DNA of 64,000 bases, taken from contig CM068372.1 of NCBI GenBank assembly GCA_034769895.1, forward strand, positions 435,740,958-435,804,957, in the 5' to 3' direction. The notes under the pieces were generated by a model. It was given only the letters and a program-made list of their open reading frames with translations, was not told the origin of the DNA and did no database searches. Source of the DNA: Magicicada septendecula. Taxonomy: Eukaryota > Arthropoda > Insecta > Hemiptera > Cicadidae. This document shows positions 33,995-46,431 of this stretch, in pieces; within the stretch, counting starts at the first letter, position 1; each line of letters begins with the position of its first letter. The position numbers and the translations under genes were made by a program.

Positions 33995-36790
33995 TGTAAC
34001 ATTACATTTGGAACAACTTAATATCGTACCTGATTTAATGAAGACTTTGGTTAAGAAGCTAACAAGGAGAACAATATCTTCCAAGATGGTAGTGAAGAGG
34101 AACGACTAACCATTTTAGACTGACTAGTAAGACAACTGACCGTACCCAAATTAATGATTTAGGCTAAGTGATGCAAAATACCTTCAACCCCAATTATGAC
34201 ATGAACTTTCAATAATGACCAAATAAAGAATTATAAAGACAGACGGCTTATGAACCAGTACTATAAAGAAACAAATGGTTTCATTTAATGTATCATAATA
34301 TCCAGATAATCAAAATACAAATTGAGGGATAATAGGCCCAAACATGTAATATTATGTAAAAGAGATATTAGTAAATAATTAAGTTAATTGATGTAATGAA
34401 AATATAAACAAACCTTATTATAGATACATGAACCGTACGACTAACTGTAACAAATAGTGTTCATAAGATTGTCCAGTAAACAACAAATAATAACTTGTTC
34501 ACAATAACATTTTTATAACAAGAGTAAAGTTATTTTAATGACGATAAAATGTAAAACCCTATAAAACCCAATAAGTATGTTTATAAATACAACCTATTAA
34601 GTGTTAAGTGAATAGGGTAAACGACAAACATAGTGACAAGTAATGTGAAACATAACATAGACAGTGTCAGAGTAATTAATAAATTAACTGACAAAAGACT
34701 AATTAATTAGTGTAGAATTTGTTTTATAAAATGTGCATGTTATTATGTTTTAGCACATTGTTTTATTATCATGGTATTTGTGTTGTTTTTTGTATGTAGC
34801 AGGTGAAACAGTTGTTTCAAAAGAATATCAATTAAATGATATTAATTTCATTTTTTTATGTTAACAAATATAACCATAGAACTGGTGTTAAACAGTGATA
34901 AATTGATTGGCAAAGCAAAATAGACTATAAAAAGATGTTATGGCTAAGTGTCAAACAATTATACAGTTCGAGTAAAAAAACAGTTTATTTGTGCAAAGGT
35001 TCAGTAAAATCATAGCCATGTGGGCATGAATTTAAACTAATAGAATAGTATATCTTTTGTTTTGTTAAAATAATGTTATGTGTTAAACAGTTTTTATAAT
35101 TGTTAAAAGATAATTTAACTGTTAAAGGTTTTAAACATGGTAATGAAAATAACACCAGTGCATAGGCCAGGTGAAACCAACTTTTGTAAATTTCAGATAA
35201 TAATGTTAGGGATTTTGTAAAACAAAGGTGGAAGGATAAATATATTTATAGGTAATAGTGTACACAACGAATATAGAAACAAAATAATACATATCAAGTT
35301 ATTTAAGAAAATTTCAAATAACAAAATTGTAACATCTGTAGTTCTTAAGTAAAAGTAGGCATGTTTAGTGTCTAAATGTAACAAACGTAAAGATCAAAAT
35401 AATGCTGATAATGGTTTTAAATTCCCATTCAGTACAGAAAAGTTATGTTAATTTAAAGATTTTGATCAAATTTAGACTTTGAAATAATGAAAGTATATGA
35501 CAATGTATATCCGAATCAACCAACCAGATTCCAAGTTTACCCTTAGCAACCAGAAAATTCGGATAAATAAAATGAGACTTCTTTGACAACGATCTTAGCG
35601 GATAGACGCGTTTGTAAAACGTCCTACATAAAATATAATAAACAGTGAAAAAACGATACAAACATATTAATACAGTTAGAGGTAAATAACACGAACCTTT
35701 TACACCAAGAGAAGAACAACCATTATATGAAAGAGAAGACCCAAGAACCAGGAAGAAGACCTGAAGTGGACGTGGGCCCTATCGTCAACCAGGAAGCATA
35801 CAAGAAGAGGATTTGGTGATTTTTGACATCTTATTATATTGTGCATCAACACCCACATTTGTATACACGACTTTTTAAATACTAATCAATTAAAACTACA
35901 GACACCATATCACACCAACACTAAGAACATTCACTAATAACACGATTTGAGATTGACACCTTTTCAAACACCACAAGAACCTGTGATTTACATAATAATT
36001 ATTATACGCCTAAACTGGACATAACCTATTAGAACTAGTAACCACTATCCGACTGCCTGTGTGCACGTTACACTCTAACATTGTAATATCCTTTAATTGT
36101 AAAACTTGTATTTTGATTTATAGAATAATATTTTGTTTAAATGTAATCCCCGAACCATATACGCCCTGAGATACTTTATTATTAATAGAACCATTAACGA
36201 AAGCATTCATTTGGTCTGAAAAAAAATACTGAATGTTGGCTACTACTGCCAACTGGTGAGAAGACGTATAATTTGCGCCACAATTGTGATTGTCATAATC
36301 AAATTTAAGAACAATTAACCAGCTTTTTCTGAATAAAGGATTTCTGTAAGGATATGTGTTTGATGTTATATTTGCGTCGTTATTATTGCTGTTCCATTTA
36401 GGAAATAAATTCACAGATTACAGCGGACACGACAGTTGGCAACGTTGAGTGACGTCACGGAAACGAGCGGTATAGTGGGAGCAAGCGGCAAATTACAAAA
36501 CCATTCGCCGTTCAACATAACATATTCATAATTACAAATTGACGACTCCAGTGCGAGTTAGTCGCTACATTATTTATCTATGTTACAAATTGACACTTCC
36601 AACGGGCGGTGTATGTAATTCAAGTGCGCACAACATAACATTTAAACTACAAGTAACCTATTCCTAATAACATTGTACGTAACGAATAATTTGGTTACAA
36701 GCTGACGAATACAACGTGGAGTTTGGTCAACCACGAAACCTACGATAAACTTTATCGATCTACATATCACATCAAACTCGTATTATTACA
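33995..36790 (+). repeat. Gypsy-2 3' LTR (2796 bp)
   Basis: Same length as the 5' LTR with about 25 differences by eye. It ends ATTATTACA and is followed by ATAT (36791-36794), the second copy of the target duplication. Confidence 0.95.
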
Positions 36791-36794
36791 ATAT

Positions 36795-37062
36795 ATGCAT
36801 TAGTGACTGCAATTTCTTTTACTTAATTTTACAAATTACTTTATTTTGTTTACAATTTTATTGTTTAGTTTGAGTAGATTTTATTTCCTATTTGTATAAC
36901 CATTGTATACACATGCATTCTGTGATTAACTGTTTATGAGTCATGACTATTTTAGTAACAAAATATACACTACATTCTTAGGTGTTTGCTGGACATTTTC
37001 TGAAAACAAACGAATTTGACCTTAGGAAGGAATATGCACAAACAGACTTAAACACAACTTTA
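36795..37062. other. Short unique AT-rich spacer
   Basis: Sequence between Gypsy-2 and the mariner element. No feature recognised. Confidence 0.4.
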
Positions 37063-37064
37063 TA

Positions 37065-37966
37065 CGAGGGGGTACCGAAAAATAACCAGAATAGCGCTGC
37101 GATTGGCAGAGCTTACGTAGTACGCAATTCTCCCGCTAGGCGAGCATAGCGCAACTTGTTTTAAGTTCAGTGCCGTCATTGTTGTCGCCTGGGAAGGTTG
37201 TGTCCGGTCACAGTAATTCGTTTTGTAAAAGCAGTTTCGCTTGCTCCTCGTTTTTGTCATGGTGGATTTAAGTGAACAGCGCGCTGCTGTGAAATTTTGC
37301 TTCCTGCTTGGGAAAAACGCCGCAGATACTGTTGTGATGTTGAAAACAGCTTACAAAGATAGTGCTATGGGAAAAACTCAAGTGTACCAATGATTTTCTC
37401 GTTTCAAAGAAGGTGAAATGTCAATAATTGATGACAAACCTCGTTCTGGACATCCATCAACTTCCATAATTGACGAAAATGTTGAAAAAGTTTATGCAAT
37501 CATGCTTGAAGACCGACAACGGAACATTGAAGAGATTAGCAAATTATCTGGAATAACTTGGAGCTCGTTCAGCGAATTTTGTCAGAAGATTTGGGAATGA
37601 GAAGGGTCACTGCAAAATTTGGATTTCAGTGCGCCAGTTTTTAGCAAAAAACAACATGACTGCCTTGCCCCACACCCCTTACTCACCTGACCTCACTCTG
37701 TGCGATTTCTTCTTGTTTCCGCGAATGAAGAGGGACATGAAAGGACGTTTTGACAACGTGGAAGTGGTAAAGAAAAAAAACGAGGCAGGAGCTGTTGGCC
37801 ATCACAACAGACGAGTTTGAAAAATGTTTCCAGGAATGGGATCGCAGATTGGACAAATATATTAAGTGTAATGGTGAGTAGTTTGAAGGTGATAAGGTTG
37901 TTTTGTAAAAAAAATTAAATACATAGCTTTAAAAAAAAATTCCTGTTATTTTTGGGTACCCCCTTG
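37065..37966 (+). mobile_element. mariner element, internally deleted (902 bp)
   Basis: Terminal inverted repeats CGAGGGGGTACCGAAAAATAAC (left, first 20 or so bases) and, at the right on the minus strand, CAAGGGGGTACCCAAAAATA are flanked by TA duplications (37063-37064 and 37967-37968). The length, 902 bp against about 1.3 kb for full mariners, reflects loss of the middle. The transposase is a remnant, so the element could only be mobilised in trans. Confidence 0.92.
37259..37850 (+). pseudogene. mariner transposase remnant
   Basis: The start MVDLSEQRAAVKFCFLLGKN begins at the ATG at 37259, and the helix-turn-helix region continues to DKPRSGHPSTS. A TGA at 37391-37393 falls where the family has Trp (VYQ-stop-FSRFKEG). 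The frame shifts near 37566. About 400 bp is missing near 37630, removing the first two catalytic aspartates. The sequence then resumes with QFLAKNNMTALPHTPYSPDL, including the third catalytic Asp in SPDLTLCDFFLFP. It cannot encode an active DDD transposase. Confidence 0.88.
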
Positions 37967-38159
37967 TATATTTACTTTTTATAAATTGTAAATTGTATAT
38001 TTACTTTTCATATTTATGAACATTATTCTTGCTCTTCTAATAAATATAAAATTTTCTACTATTATTTATGTATATACTTTGTATATATTTATATAGATTA
38101 GGAATAGGTACGCTGGAACAACAGTTACAAAGTTGAGAAGGCAAAATAAATTAATAGAG

Positions 38160-38930
38160 CTTTCAGTGTGGGCTTCATGGGGTGCTGTCATGTTACATGA
38201 AATGAACAATATTTTTGCAATTATTGTCATATGTGCCTAGTGTCAAGACCAAGAATTACTGACTACTGGAGTACAGATGTTACGTTAGGCTCTTCTTTTG
38301 CTGGAAAGATATTTTTTCCATTTACTTTATGCTGCATTTAAATGATAAAAGTAAGTACATTGCAAGAGGCAATCCAGCCAAGGATGTAATAATTAGACCA
38401 TTTTATTACATTAACATTAGACCATTAGAACATTATAAAATGTTTTTATCCAAATGGAAACCTCACAATTGATAAAGGGATGTGCCCATTCAGGGGAAGA
38501 ATAAACTTTAGTGTTTACATAAAAAATAAGCCTAACAATTTGGTGTTAAATTTTTATTCTAAGTGATGCTTCCATTGGTTATGTGCTAAACTCTGAAATA
38601 TACCAAAAGGTTTGAGATGATGATAACAGTGTGGGGGTTGCGGCTACTGCATGAGTCTGTTACCTCCTAACGGTAAAGTTACCTGCAAAAAGCGTTATTA
38701 GACTGGTCTTATACTGTTGTGGATGTTACAACTTGCATCATCTCACCCACGTTAAGACAGACTCATTCAGTGGACTGAGGGCACATTCTGTTATCTGGCA
38801 GCTCACTCTATACGTGAAACTGTTCTACCACATTTTGAAAAATGAATTTTAATAGTATATGATCATTTTGGAAATCTGTTTGTGGAAAACGGGTTAGTAA
38901 AGTGCATTGTTCACTGATGTATCATAAAAA
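38160..38930 (+). pseudogene. piggyBac transposase remnant
   Basis: Reading the + strand by eye, RITDYWSTDVTLGSSFAGK (about 38250-38308), then LHLNDKSKYIARGNPAKD (about 38332-38385) and IDKGMCPFRGRINFSVYIKN (about 38470-38530) fit the family pattern DYWSTD...LHFxDN.KY...GNP..D...IDEGM.PFRGR. They lie in different frames with stops between them. DASIGYVLN follows near 38560. No inverted repeats or TTAA ends were located, so this is an old internal fragment. The acidic residue after Asp in DEG is Lys here. Confidence 0.75.
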
Positions 38931-40540
38931 AAAACGTTCAGTCCGTGGTGTGGGGGTAATATGCACATTAACAATCATGCTGGTGATAATCTTGGCTACA
39001 GATGTATTTTTATAGTTGTGAGTATACCAAAACTCTGAAAATAAGTGGCTATTTTGTATTACAAAAATGTTCTTTTTTTAACCCTTGTGATCATGATAGT
39101 CTTAATTTATGTCATGTAAATTACATCATAACAAGGTTTACATATTTTAAAGATAATCAGTATGCGAATATTAATAAAAATTAGATAACATTTTAGTAAC
39201 AGAAATGTGCTATTATAACGAAAGTGTAAGTACGGTATAAGAAAAGTGAAAAACTTACATGGCAAAAGAAACTTAATTTTGTCTACAATTACTCACTGTT
39301 CCACGTTTGAAAACTTTACTAGAACTGAAAACAGAAATGCTCTGTATGGTAGAAACACACACTAAATGAAAGCACATGACCCTCCCGATCGTTGCTTTCT
39401 GTCCTGAACTAGGAAAGGAATCTGTCTTTAATATAATACCAAAATACGGTAGCATGACACCCGCAAGATTATGTAGGGCTGTCCCAAAAGGGCCATGTAC
39501 CTTGCCAAGTTTTATTGAATCTTCGACTTTGCATTATTGTTGATTTTTATATAACGCCAGGGAATCGTTAAGTATACACATGCAAAGGGTACCAGATTGC
39601 CGGGCAACCAATAATAAATGTTCTTTATTAAATCTGTTACTACCAAGTAAAAGGTTAATATAACAGTTACTAATTTTGTTAACTATTTTGTGAAAGAACA
39701 AATATTTTCAAAGACCGAAATTTAGTATAAATGTCTCTACTAACTGGTAATTAATAGGGAATCCTGTTCGTATGTTTCCTTTTGTAAATCACATCTGTTC
39801 CCTTTCTTTTACATGTTTTTCATTATAATCCTGCTACACATTCTCCTCCATGTCTTGTTTTTTAAAACATACAAACTTATATTTCTTGAAGTGATCCCCT
39901 CCAGAATGTAGGTCTAGCACAGCATTGCATGTGTCGTCTGCATTGATACAACTCTCTCTCCCCATTGTGTTGATCACACATGCTATTATTATTTAGCAGA
40001 CAAAACTTAACCTTTACTTCTTATTTGATAGAGTGAGTTATTTAGACAGCTAATCAAAGAATTGTCTTACTCATATGGGCAGATGTATATGTATATAAGT
40101 GTGTGTGTGCGTGCATGTGCTTGTGTGTGTGTGTGCATGCACGCATCAACTGAAATAACCTGTCAGCAGTGGAATGAGATATAAAAAAAAACTTGTTTCT
40201 GTTCGGTAAACACAAGGGTGATGTTGATTAAGAAATACTAAATATACATTTTTATATAACTATTGTTTTTTAAATTACAAAGAGTATAAAGAAACTAACT
40301 ATAATTACAGAGAAGATCTGTGAATTGTTTCGCTGGTAGGGCAAAGGGCCACTGGAAAAAAAAAAGTTCAGAAGGGGATAAAAGTTTGTTAAATGCTGAT
40401 CTACTCCTGTTTTCACTATTTACTAGACAGTGTAAGGAAAGGATTGTGAATGTAATTCAAATAGAGTTTTCACTGATGTTAGCCTGACTGAAAGTGTTGT
40501 GAGCTCGAATTCATAGTTACTGTGTTGGAAATAAGAATAT
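38931..40540. other. Interval without genes; (GT)n microsatellite
   Basis: AT-rich sequence with no recognisable coding region. A GT/GC-rich microsatellite lies at 40099-40143. The small frames at 39002-39184 (+) and 39273-39455 (-) have no motif. Confidence 0.45.
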
Positions 40541-40599
40541 TATGTACATAAAATTAAACAATGTATACTTACGAATACAATGGATAGTTATTTTACAAA

Positions 40600-41095
40600 A
40601 AACATGGACAAACAAAAAAACAGCTGAAAAACGTTATTTTGAACACCTAAATGCATACAAGAAAACAGAAATATATAAATCTAATTTGGCCACACAAGCA
40701 ATAAACACTGGACATGAATTCCCAGACATAACCAATATGACACTAATAAAACATATACCACACAAGTGGGCCATAATGAACATTTGGGAAAATTTACAAA
40801 TATACAAACATAAAACAAACTAATACATGAACAAATACAAATCAATACAAAACATGACACAATTTTTAAAGCACTCAACATAGAAAATACACAAAATAAT
40901 AATATATACACCACCATCACACACGATAATACCAATTTAAACCACCAGAAACCAACAGGAAACCAAAGCAATAACCAGCTAACACACAAATGCCTCACAA
41001 GGCTCAAAATTACGAAGACTGAAGATGGGAAAACAAGGCTTCCCGAAACATGTTCCAAATAGGGAGAAAACATCTTGAGGTAAAGTCATCATAAA
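40600..41095 (+). mobile_element. Penelope-like retroelement, 3' fragment
   Basis: The frame contains RYFEHLNAYKK, SNLATQAINTGHEF and MTLIKHIPHKWAIMNIWE, resembling the C-terminal half of the GIY-YIG endonuclease of Penelope-like elements (pattern RF.EH...K...SNFA.H....H.F). A following tail reads ACTGAAGATGGGAAAACAAG and CCGAAACATGTT, typical of the 3' end of such elements. The GIY-YIG signature itself and the reverse transcriptase are not present, so this is a short truncated copy. It could also come from another GIY-YIG-bearing retroelement. Confidence 0.55.
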
Positions 41096-41147
41096 ATATA
41101 TTTATATTATATACATCAAGAAATGGGCTGTAGCAGAAAGTGTTTGA

Positions 41148-41168
41148 ATATATATATATATATATATT
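41148..41168. repeat. (TA)n microsatellite
   Basis: About ten TA units followed by TTGC. A similar (AT)n-TTGC block lies at 44813-44837, and the LINE lies between the two. Confidence 0.8.
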
Positions 41169-41169
41169 G

Positions 41170-42770
41170 CGACAGTACAAAAAGGTACGGTACTGTGCGT
41201 TGCAAAAATAAATAAATAATTAATACAAATAAAATAAAGCTATGGATTAGACATGATTCAGATTGCAAGCTGGATTGTTTGAAAAAAATAGGGAACGCAC
41301 AATTCATGCATGTACACGCATATCTGGCCCACCTATCGCTAGCGTTGTGTAGGCCTACACGTGTATTTTGTTTGTGTGTGTGAAGCCTGTCCGTTCCTGA
41401 ACAGTAACCATTCCTTTTCAAATATTGATTGATTTTGTTTTATTTTAATTATAAGAAAAATATGTACGTTATTGTAAAACGAAAGACACCAGAGGGTGTA
41501 GAAAATAAAGGTGAACAAAGGGTTAAAAGACTGTAACAAAGTGACAGAAAGTGCAATTACTATAAATAAAAAGTGAATAGCTCTTTTTGTAATTACAATA
41601 AAGAAGTGTAATTTACGTATAGTAAACATAAAAATTAGCGATCGATTGAGCATCGAGTAGTGTGAAACAGACTTCGTAATTCGCGAAGATAGGCGAAATT
41701 AGTGAATTGAACCAGAGTGGGGTAAAGACGCTCCGACAAACTCTGACAAGATGAAAATTGTTCAGACCTGAGCTTTTGCACGACCTGGCTATAGATACCA
41801 GGTCGCGCTAATAAAGTTCCTTCTATTTTCAACCGTTACTGTAGAAAGCTATGTCAGTCGACGACGCTATTTTAAATCTACCGTGAGAGTCACGGGACGA
41901 ACTGGAAGTCCAACCAGAACAGCAGAGCACCTACGAAGAGGTTCGATGGACTCACATACGATCCATGAGATGATACGAGACAACTAGTAAACAGCACTAG
42001 CAGTGGAATCTTGGAAGAGGACCAGAAGAACGAGAAGGACACAGACCGACGACCCGAGGAGGTCACACTGATAGTATCGCATCAAATGAGGTGATGAAAA
42101 ACCATTTTTGTTAATTACAGACAATTGAAAGACTCTAATTAACATAGAATGAAAACATTCGAACAGTTAATCAATCAAAAAGAAATGTACATAAATGCAA
42201 AAGCAGATTGTAATGTAGAATGTACTCATGTATAGGAATTAGTAGTTGAATCAAACATAAATGCTAAGAGAGAAATATTTGAGTTTAAATTAAAATAAAT
42301 TAAAGTATTGATAAAGTGTTTGTTTGATATGTTTTTAAATTAAAATAAATGAGAGTAATTGATAAAGTCTTTGTTTGATAAAGTAAAATGCATATGCAAT
42401 AGTAAAGAATGAAAGTCAAATAAGATTAAATGAATTAAAATAACAGTAAATCCAGAATTACAGAAAATAATATGAACTCGCAAAGATAACCACACAATGG
42501 TAAGCCGAGAGCAAAATATTTAATTAATTAAGATTAGATGATAAGGTTTATGCATACCATGTGATATATAATTTGTTAGCCATAAGTCATGTGCGAATGG
42601 TTCATACAAACGAATAATAATGAGTATTATTTTGTTGTTCAAAATGAAAGAATTTTGTTTAATAAAAAATAAATAATGGAAAAATTTTAAAAAACTTATA
42701 TAACGCATCATCTTATTACGATTACATCTATGAACTCAATTTGTGTTGTTATAATATATATAACGGATCT
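41170..42770. other. Unassigned segment similar in part to 600-1180
   Basis: The segment includes GCTATGTCAGTCGACGACG near 41850 (compare GCTATGTCCGTCAGCGACG near 653) and GAGGTGATGAAAAACCA at 42088-42104, identical to 1150-1166. After each shared block both regions continue AT-rich. A short inverted repeat ACAGTAC/GTACTGT lies near 41171-41195. The pattern suggests two diverged copies of one leader or exon of a retroelement. No protein domain was recognised. Confidence 0.35.
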
Positions 42771-44813
42771 TTACAGCTGTCGCCGTTTCTCCGTCCCCAA
42801 CTTCCATTGTAATCTATCGTAGCATGTAAGTTCTTCTAAATTTCTCCCAACCATTGCTTCCGCTATGTGATCTCGCCAACTCCTCCGTGGACGTCCTCTT
42901 TTCCTCCTCACCGGTGGTATCCATTCCAGTATTTTGCGGGGCCATCTGTCATCTTCCATTCTCTTCACATGCCCAAACCAAGTCAATTGTCTTCTTTCTA
43001 TTTCATCTATTATTGTCCTGTCAATATTCATCTTGGCTCTAATAGTCTCATTTTTAACCCTGTCTAATTTTCATCTTCTACAACTCCTCCTGAAGAAGTC
43101 CATTTCCGCTGCCATCAGTTTTTTCTTATTTATGTTTGAAACGTTCCAAACTTCTGCTCCATAAAGGATTACACTTTGCGCCATGCTATTTTATATATAT
43201 ATATATCTTTCTTTGTATTTCTTGTTATACTTCTTTCCCATAGAGGAGAATACAGCATTCTTATAACGGTTCGCCCCTTGTTAACACGGTTCTTGAATTT
43301 CATCTTTGCTGCTTCCCTGTTTGTTGAAAATGGCGCCTAAGTATTTACTTTTTTCAACACCTCTTATCCTGTCCACATCCAATTTTAAGTCCTTAACTTC
43401 TTCGTTGCCCACTATCAGGTACTCACATTTTGCCATGTTCGTCATCAAACCTGCTGCGTCATATTCTTCTTTTAACTTTCTGACCATATACTCGAGGTCT
43501 TCGTCATCCTCCGCTACCACAATCTGGTCATCGGCAAAATATAGAGTGAACAGATTGTCATCTCCCACTCTCAGCCCCATGCTTTTACACTTCTTTGTCC
43601 ATCTTACTAGAGATCTGTCTAAGTATATTTTGAAGAGGGTAGGGGACAAGCAGCATCCTTGTCTTACGCCTTTAGTAGTTTCGAATGGGAGAGTGAGTTT
43701 GTTTCCCAGTTTGACCCTGGTGATATTTTATTGAAAGTATCTTCTGGTGGCTGCAATCAAATTTGCATTTATGTTCAAAAGTTCCATCTCCTTCCATAAC
43801 TGTGAGATTGGGACGCTATCGTATGCCTTTTCTAAATCTATTAAAACTATATGCGTTTCTCTATTATGCTGTACTCTCTTTTCAACTGCTGTTTTGATTG
43901 TAAAGATGTTGTCTACCGTGGATCGCCCCGCTCTAAAACCTGATTTTTCTTCGGGCTGCTTGGTCTTGATGTCTTCTTCAATTAAGTTTTTCAAATTCCT
44001 CGAATATATTCTCCCGATGGTCGGGATCACAGCAATTCCTCTGTAATTTCTAGGGTCAAACTTTGAACCCTTCTTATGGACTGGTGAGATATACTATGTT
44101 CGCCACTCCACTGGCACTTCTTCTCCATTTAGGCATCTTTTGAATAGTTTTCTGAGCATTTCAAACAGCTTGGGGGCCCATATCTAACTAATTCTGGGTT
44201 TATCCCTCCCGGACCAGGGGATTTCCTCAATTTTGTACCTTTTATTGCCTCTTGAACTTCTTCAATACTTAGTGCAATTTCTCGAGATACTTTTATTTCA
44301 TGGTTATTAGGAATTAATTTATTCCTTGTTTCAACCAATAGCTCCATAAAGTGTTGTATCTATTTTGTTTCAGGTATGTTGTTCAAAAATATCTGTGTCC
44401 GTTTTGTAGTTTTAATGGCTTTAATTCCAAGCTTCTGAGCTTTGGGTACCTCCCAGCTGATTATCTATGGATTCACATCTTTTCTCCCAATCATTATTTT
44501 TCTTCTTCACTACTTGTTGTTTAACTTCTCAATTCATTCTTTTATATTCTTCTTTAGTCTCTTCATCTTTAGTTTGTAGTAGTTTCAAATATGTTTCCTT
44601 TTTCTTTTTGCTTTTCTCTTCTATTTCACTATTCCACCAGAATGGTTTATTTGATTTCCGATCTTGTCTTCCTAGGGCTTCCTCAGCCGCTTCTCTAATA
44701 CATCTCTTTATATGCTCGTATTCTTCTAAAGTGGATCTGGTTGGTGTCATTAACTTTTGTTCTAATCTCCACGAATACAGCATTCTTGTACTATCGTACT
44801 GAAAGCTCTTCAA
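42771..44813 (-). mobile_element. Non-LTR retrotransposon (LINE), 5'-truncated
   Basis: Minus-strand LINE whose reverse transcriptase is recognisable in several frames, ending near 42771 with the frequent LINE C-terminus LTWFGHVKRM...GRPRRSWRDHI. The endonuclease domain is missing: the element starts within the segment before RT at an (AT)n tract, as expected from incomplete reverse transcription. The clade is not certain; the C-terminus and FADD box resemble RTE-like insect elements. No poly(A) tail or target duplication was fixed. Confidence 0.85.
42771..44813 (-). pseudogene. LINE reverse transcriptase, broken
   Basis: From the minus-strand start: a charged segment with KPFWWNSEIEEKSKKKKE (44813-44529). 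Then IEEVQEAIKGTKLRKSPGPG (RT motif region 0/1, 44347-44129), GFRAGRSTVDNIFTIKT with HIVLIDLEKAYDSVP (44030-43728), the catalytic LYFADDQIVVAED (43649-43281) and the C-terminal RRQLTWFGHVKRMEDDRWP (43031-42771). Frames change between these blocks at about five places, e.g. near 43280 after IFNKQGSSKDEIQ. The catalytic FADD is intact. Confidence 0.85.
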
Positions 44814-44835
44814 TATATATATATATATATATATT
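44813..44835. repeat. (AT)n microsatellite at LINE/Gypsy-3 junction
   Basis: About eleven AT units followed by TTGCA, immediately before the Gypsy-3 LTR. Confidence 0.8.
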
Positions 44836-44838
44836 GCA

Positions 44839-46083
44839 ATAGAACTTTGCAGTAAAGGAAACTGTAGCCAGGCCTACATGCTGATATAGCATGTTTATGA
44901 CGTTATAGACATGTTAAAATTTGATTTTTGTTTGATTATGTTAATTAGATATGTGTTGAATTAAGAATTGGGTAAAAAACTATTATGTATCAAAATGCCC
45001 ATAAATTTATTGCTGATCATGTCATGTGCAAATGTGCGTGTCATTCATATTTTATGAATAACTCTGTTATAAATGAACGTATCGAACTGAGATTTGGGCA
45101 GCGCAAGCATCTATATATAAGCATCTAAATATAGCAGCGCTATATTTTCTGGGTGTCAGAGACTTGTTACATACTATTTTAATAGGGATTTGTTTAGTAA
45201 AAATCAGCTTCTATAGATTCCTTATCTTTTAGAAGTCAGAAAATTTATAGATAAAATCTATACCTGCTTCTTCAGAAATCTGCCAATCTGTTCAAGAAGT
45301 TGTCTATCAGTTCTATCTATCAATCACGTGATAGGTGTTTCGACCAATCAGCGGCCCCAATTTTCATTAAGATTGGGTCTCCGACGACGAAAGTCTAGTT
45401 AGTTCCATCCAGCAGCTCAAATATTACGGACGTGCTCTCTGTGCGAGTTTTTCGAACAGAAACGTTCGTATGTAAGAGTTATCAAGGACAATTTGGCGAC
45501 GAGTTACCCGTCAGCTAATACCTTGTATTGGTACGAACTCAATATTTTCAAATAATAAAAATATTATATTTATATTTAAACAGTGCTAGTCTCGCGTGAA
45601 TCAAGATTTCCGCATAGGGGAGGTTTATCCATCCGGGATACTCCTGTGTTAACGCGAGGACACCTCAAGACACGGTTAGGTGCACGCTTAAAGCGCCATA
45701 GTAAATAAATATTAAATTACAGCCCAGTTCATGTACCTTGAGATAAAGAGTAAACTGTTATCGGTGTGTCGGCGTGCGTGCGTACAAGAGGAGTGTCAGC
45801 GAAGCGTCTGTGTGCAGAGAGGAGCAGACGACGAGGGAGCATATTGCGGCGGATCACATGACCAGCAGTGAGACGAATGAACATATTTGGATACAACGTT
45901 CAAGTAACAATTGACATTTTTAAACAGATCAGTTCTGATAATTCAGAGACAATTATTAAAGTAAAATAAATTAATTGTGAATTACAGACCAATTTTAAAA
46001 TTTGTTTCCAAATATACAACCTTGCTCCAGATAACTGACTACATTGTTCAATTATTACTATGCCTAATATATGTTTTGTCGCA
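44839..46083 (+). repeat. Gypsy-3 5' LTR (about 1.24 kb)
   Basis: Matches the 3' copy from ATAGAAC at 44839 (62038 in the 3' copy) through GACGAAT near 45886. The last 200 bases have no counterpart in the truncated 3' copy. The end is placed near 46083 from the primer-binding site TGGCGCCCAACG at 46091. The exact end is uncertain by a few bases. Confidence 0.75.
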
Positions 46084-46090
46084 TAGTAAA

Positions 46091-46102
46091 TGGCGCCCAA
46101 CG
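46091..46102 (+). other. Gypsy-3 primer-binding site
   Basis: TGGCGCCCAACG is a classic retroelement primer-binding sequence start. It lies shortly after the LTR, which fixes the orientation. Confidence 0.7.
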
Positions 46103-46431
46103 TTTTTGGCATGACAAAATTGTATATTATAAAAATTTTTAGTGTTTTTGATATATTAAAATTGTCTTCAGAGTGTGTATCATTTAAATATTGCATATAC
46201 TCAGAAAGACTAGAATTTAGGTTAGAATCGTAATTTAGTATTGGAACGTTATCTGGAGTGAATTATCTTATTTGTGCAAGTATAGGTTAAGGATTTGTGT
46301 GGACATTGTGTTGTATGATTTCTGACTGTTTATACGGTGCGTTGCGATTAAAATTTAGATTAGCATTAAACGGAGACGTAAATAAGGACATTAAGATAAA
46401 CTTTGTTCTTGTTTTTGTTATCGTGTTCAAA

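Larger units (their letters stand above)
28348..36790 (+). mobile_element. Gypsy-2: non-autonomous Ty3/Gypsy derivative
   Basis: Two LTRs of exactly 2796 bp (28348-31143 and 33995-36790) flank a body of only 2851 bp. The insertion is bounded by ATAT (28344-28347 and 36791-36794). By eye the LTRs differ at about 25 positions (0.9%), so it is young though older than Gypsy-1. The body holds one open frame joining a Gag coiled coil to an integrase C-terminus, then a hairpin array. No protease, reverse transcriptase or integrase core is present, so it could only move with help from a relative. Confidence 0.93.

Noticed and set aside
42854-43164. Three + strand frames of 62-76 aa
   Set aside because: Antisense shadows of the LINE reverse transcriptase.
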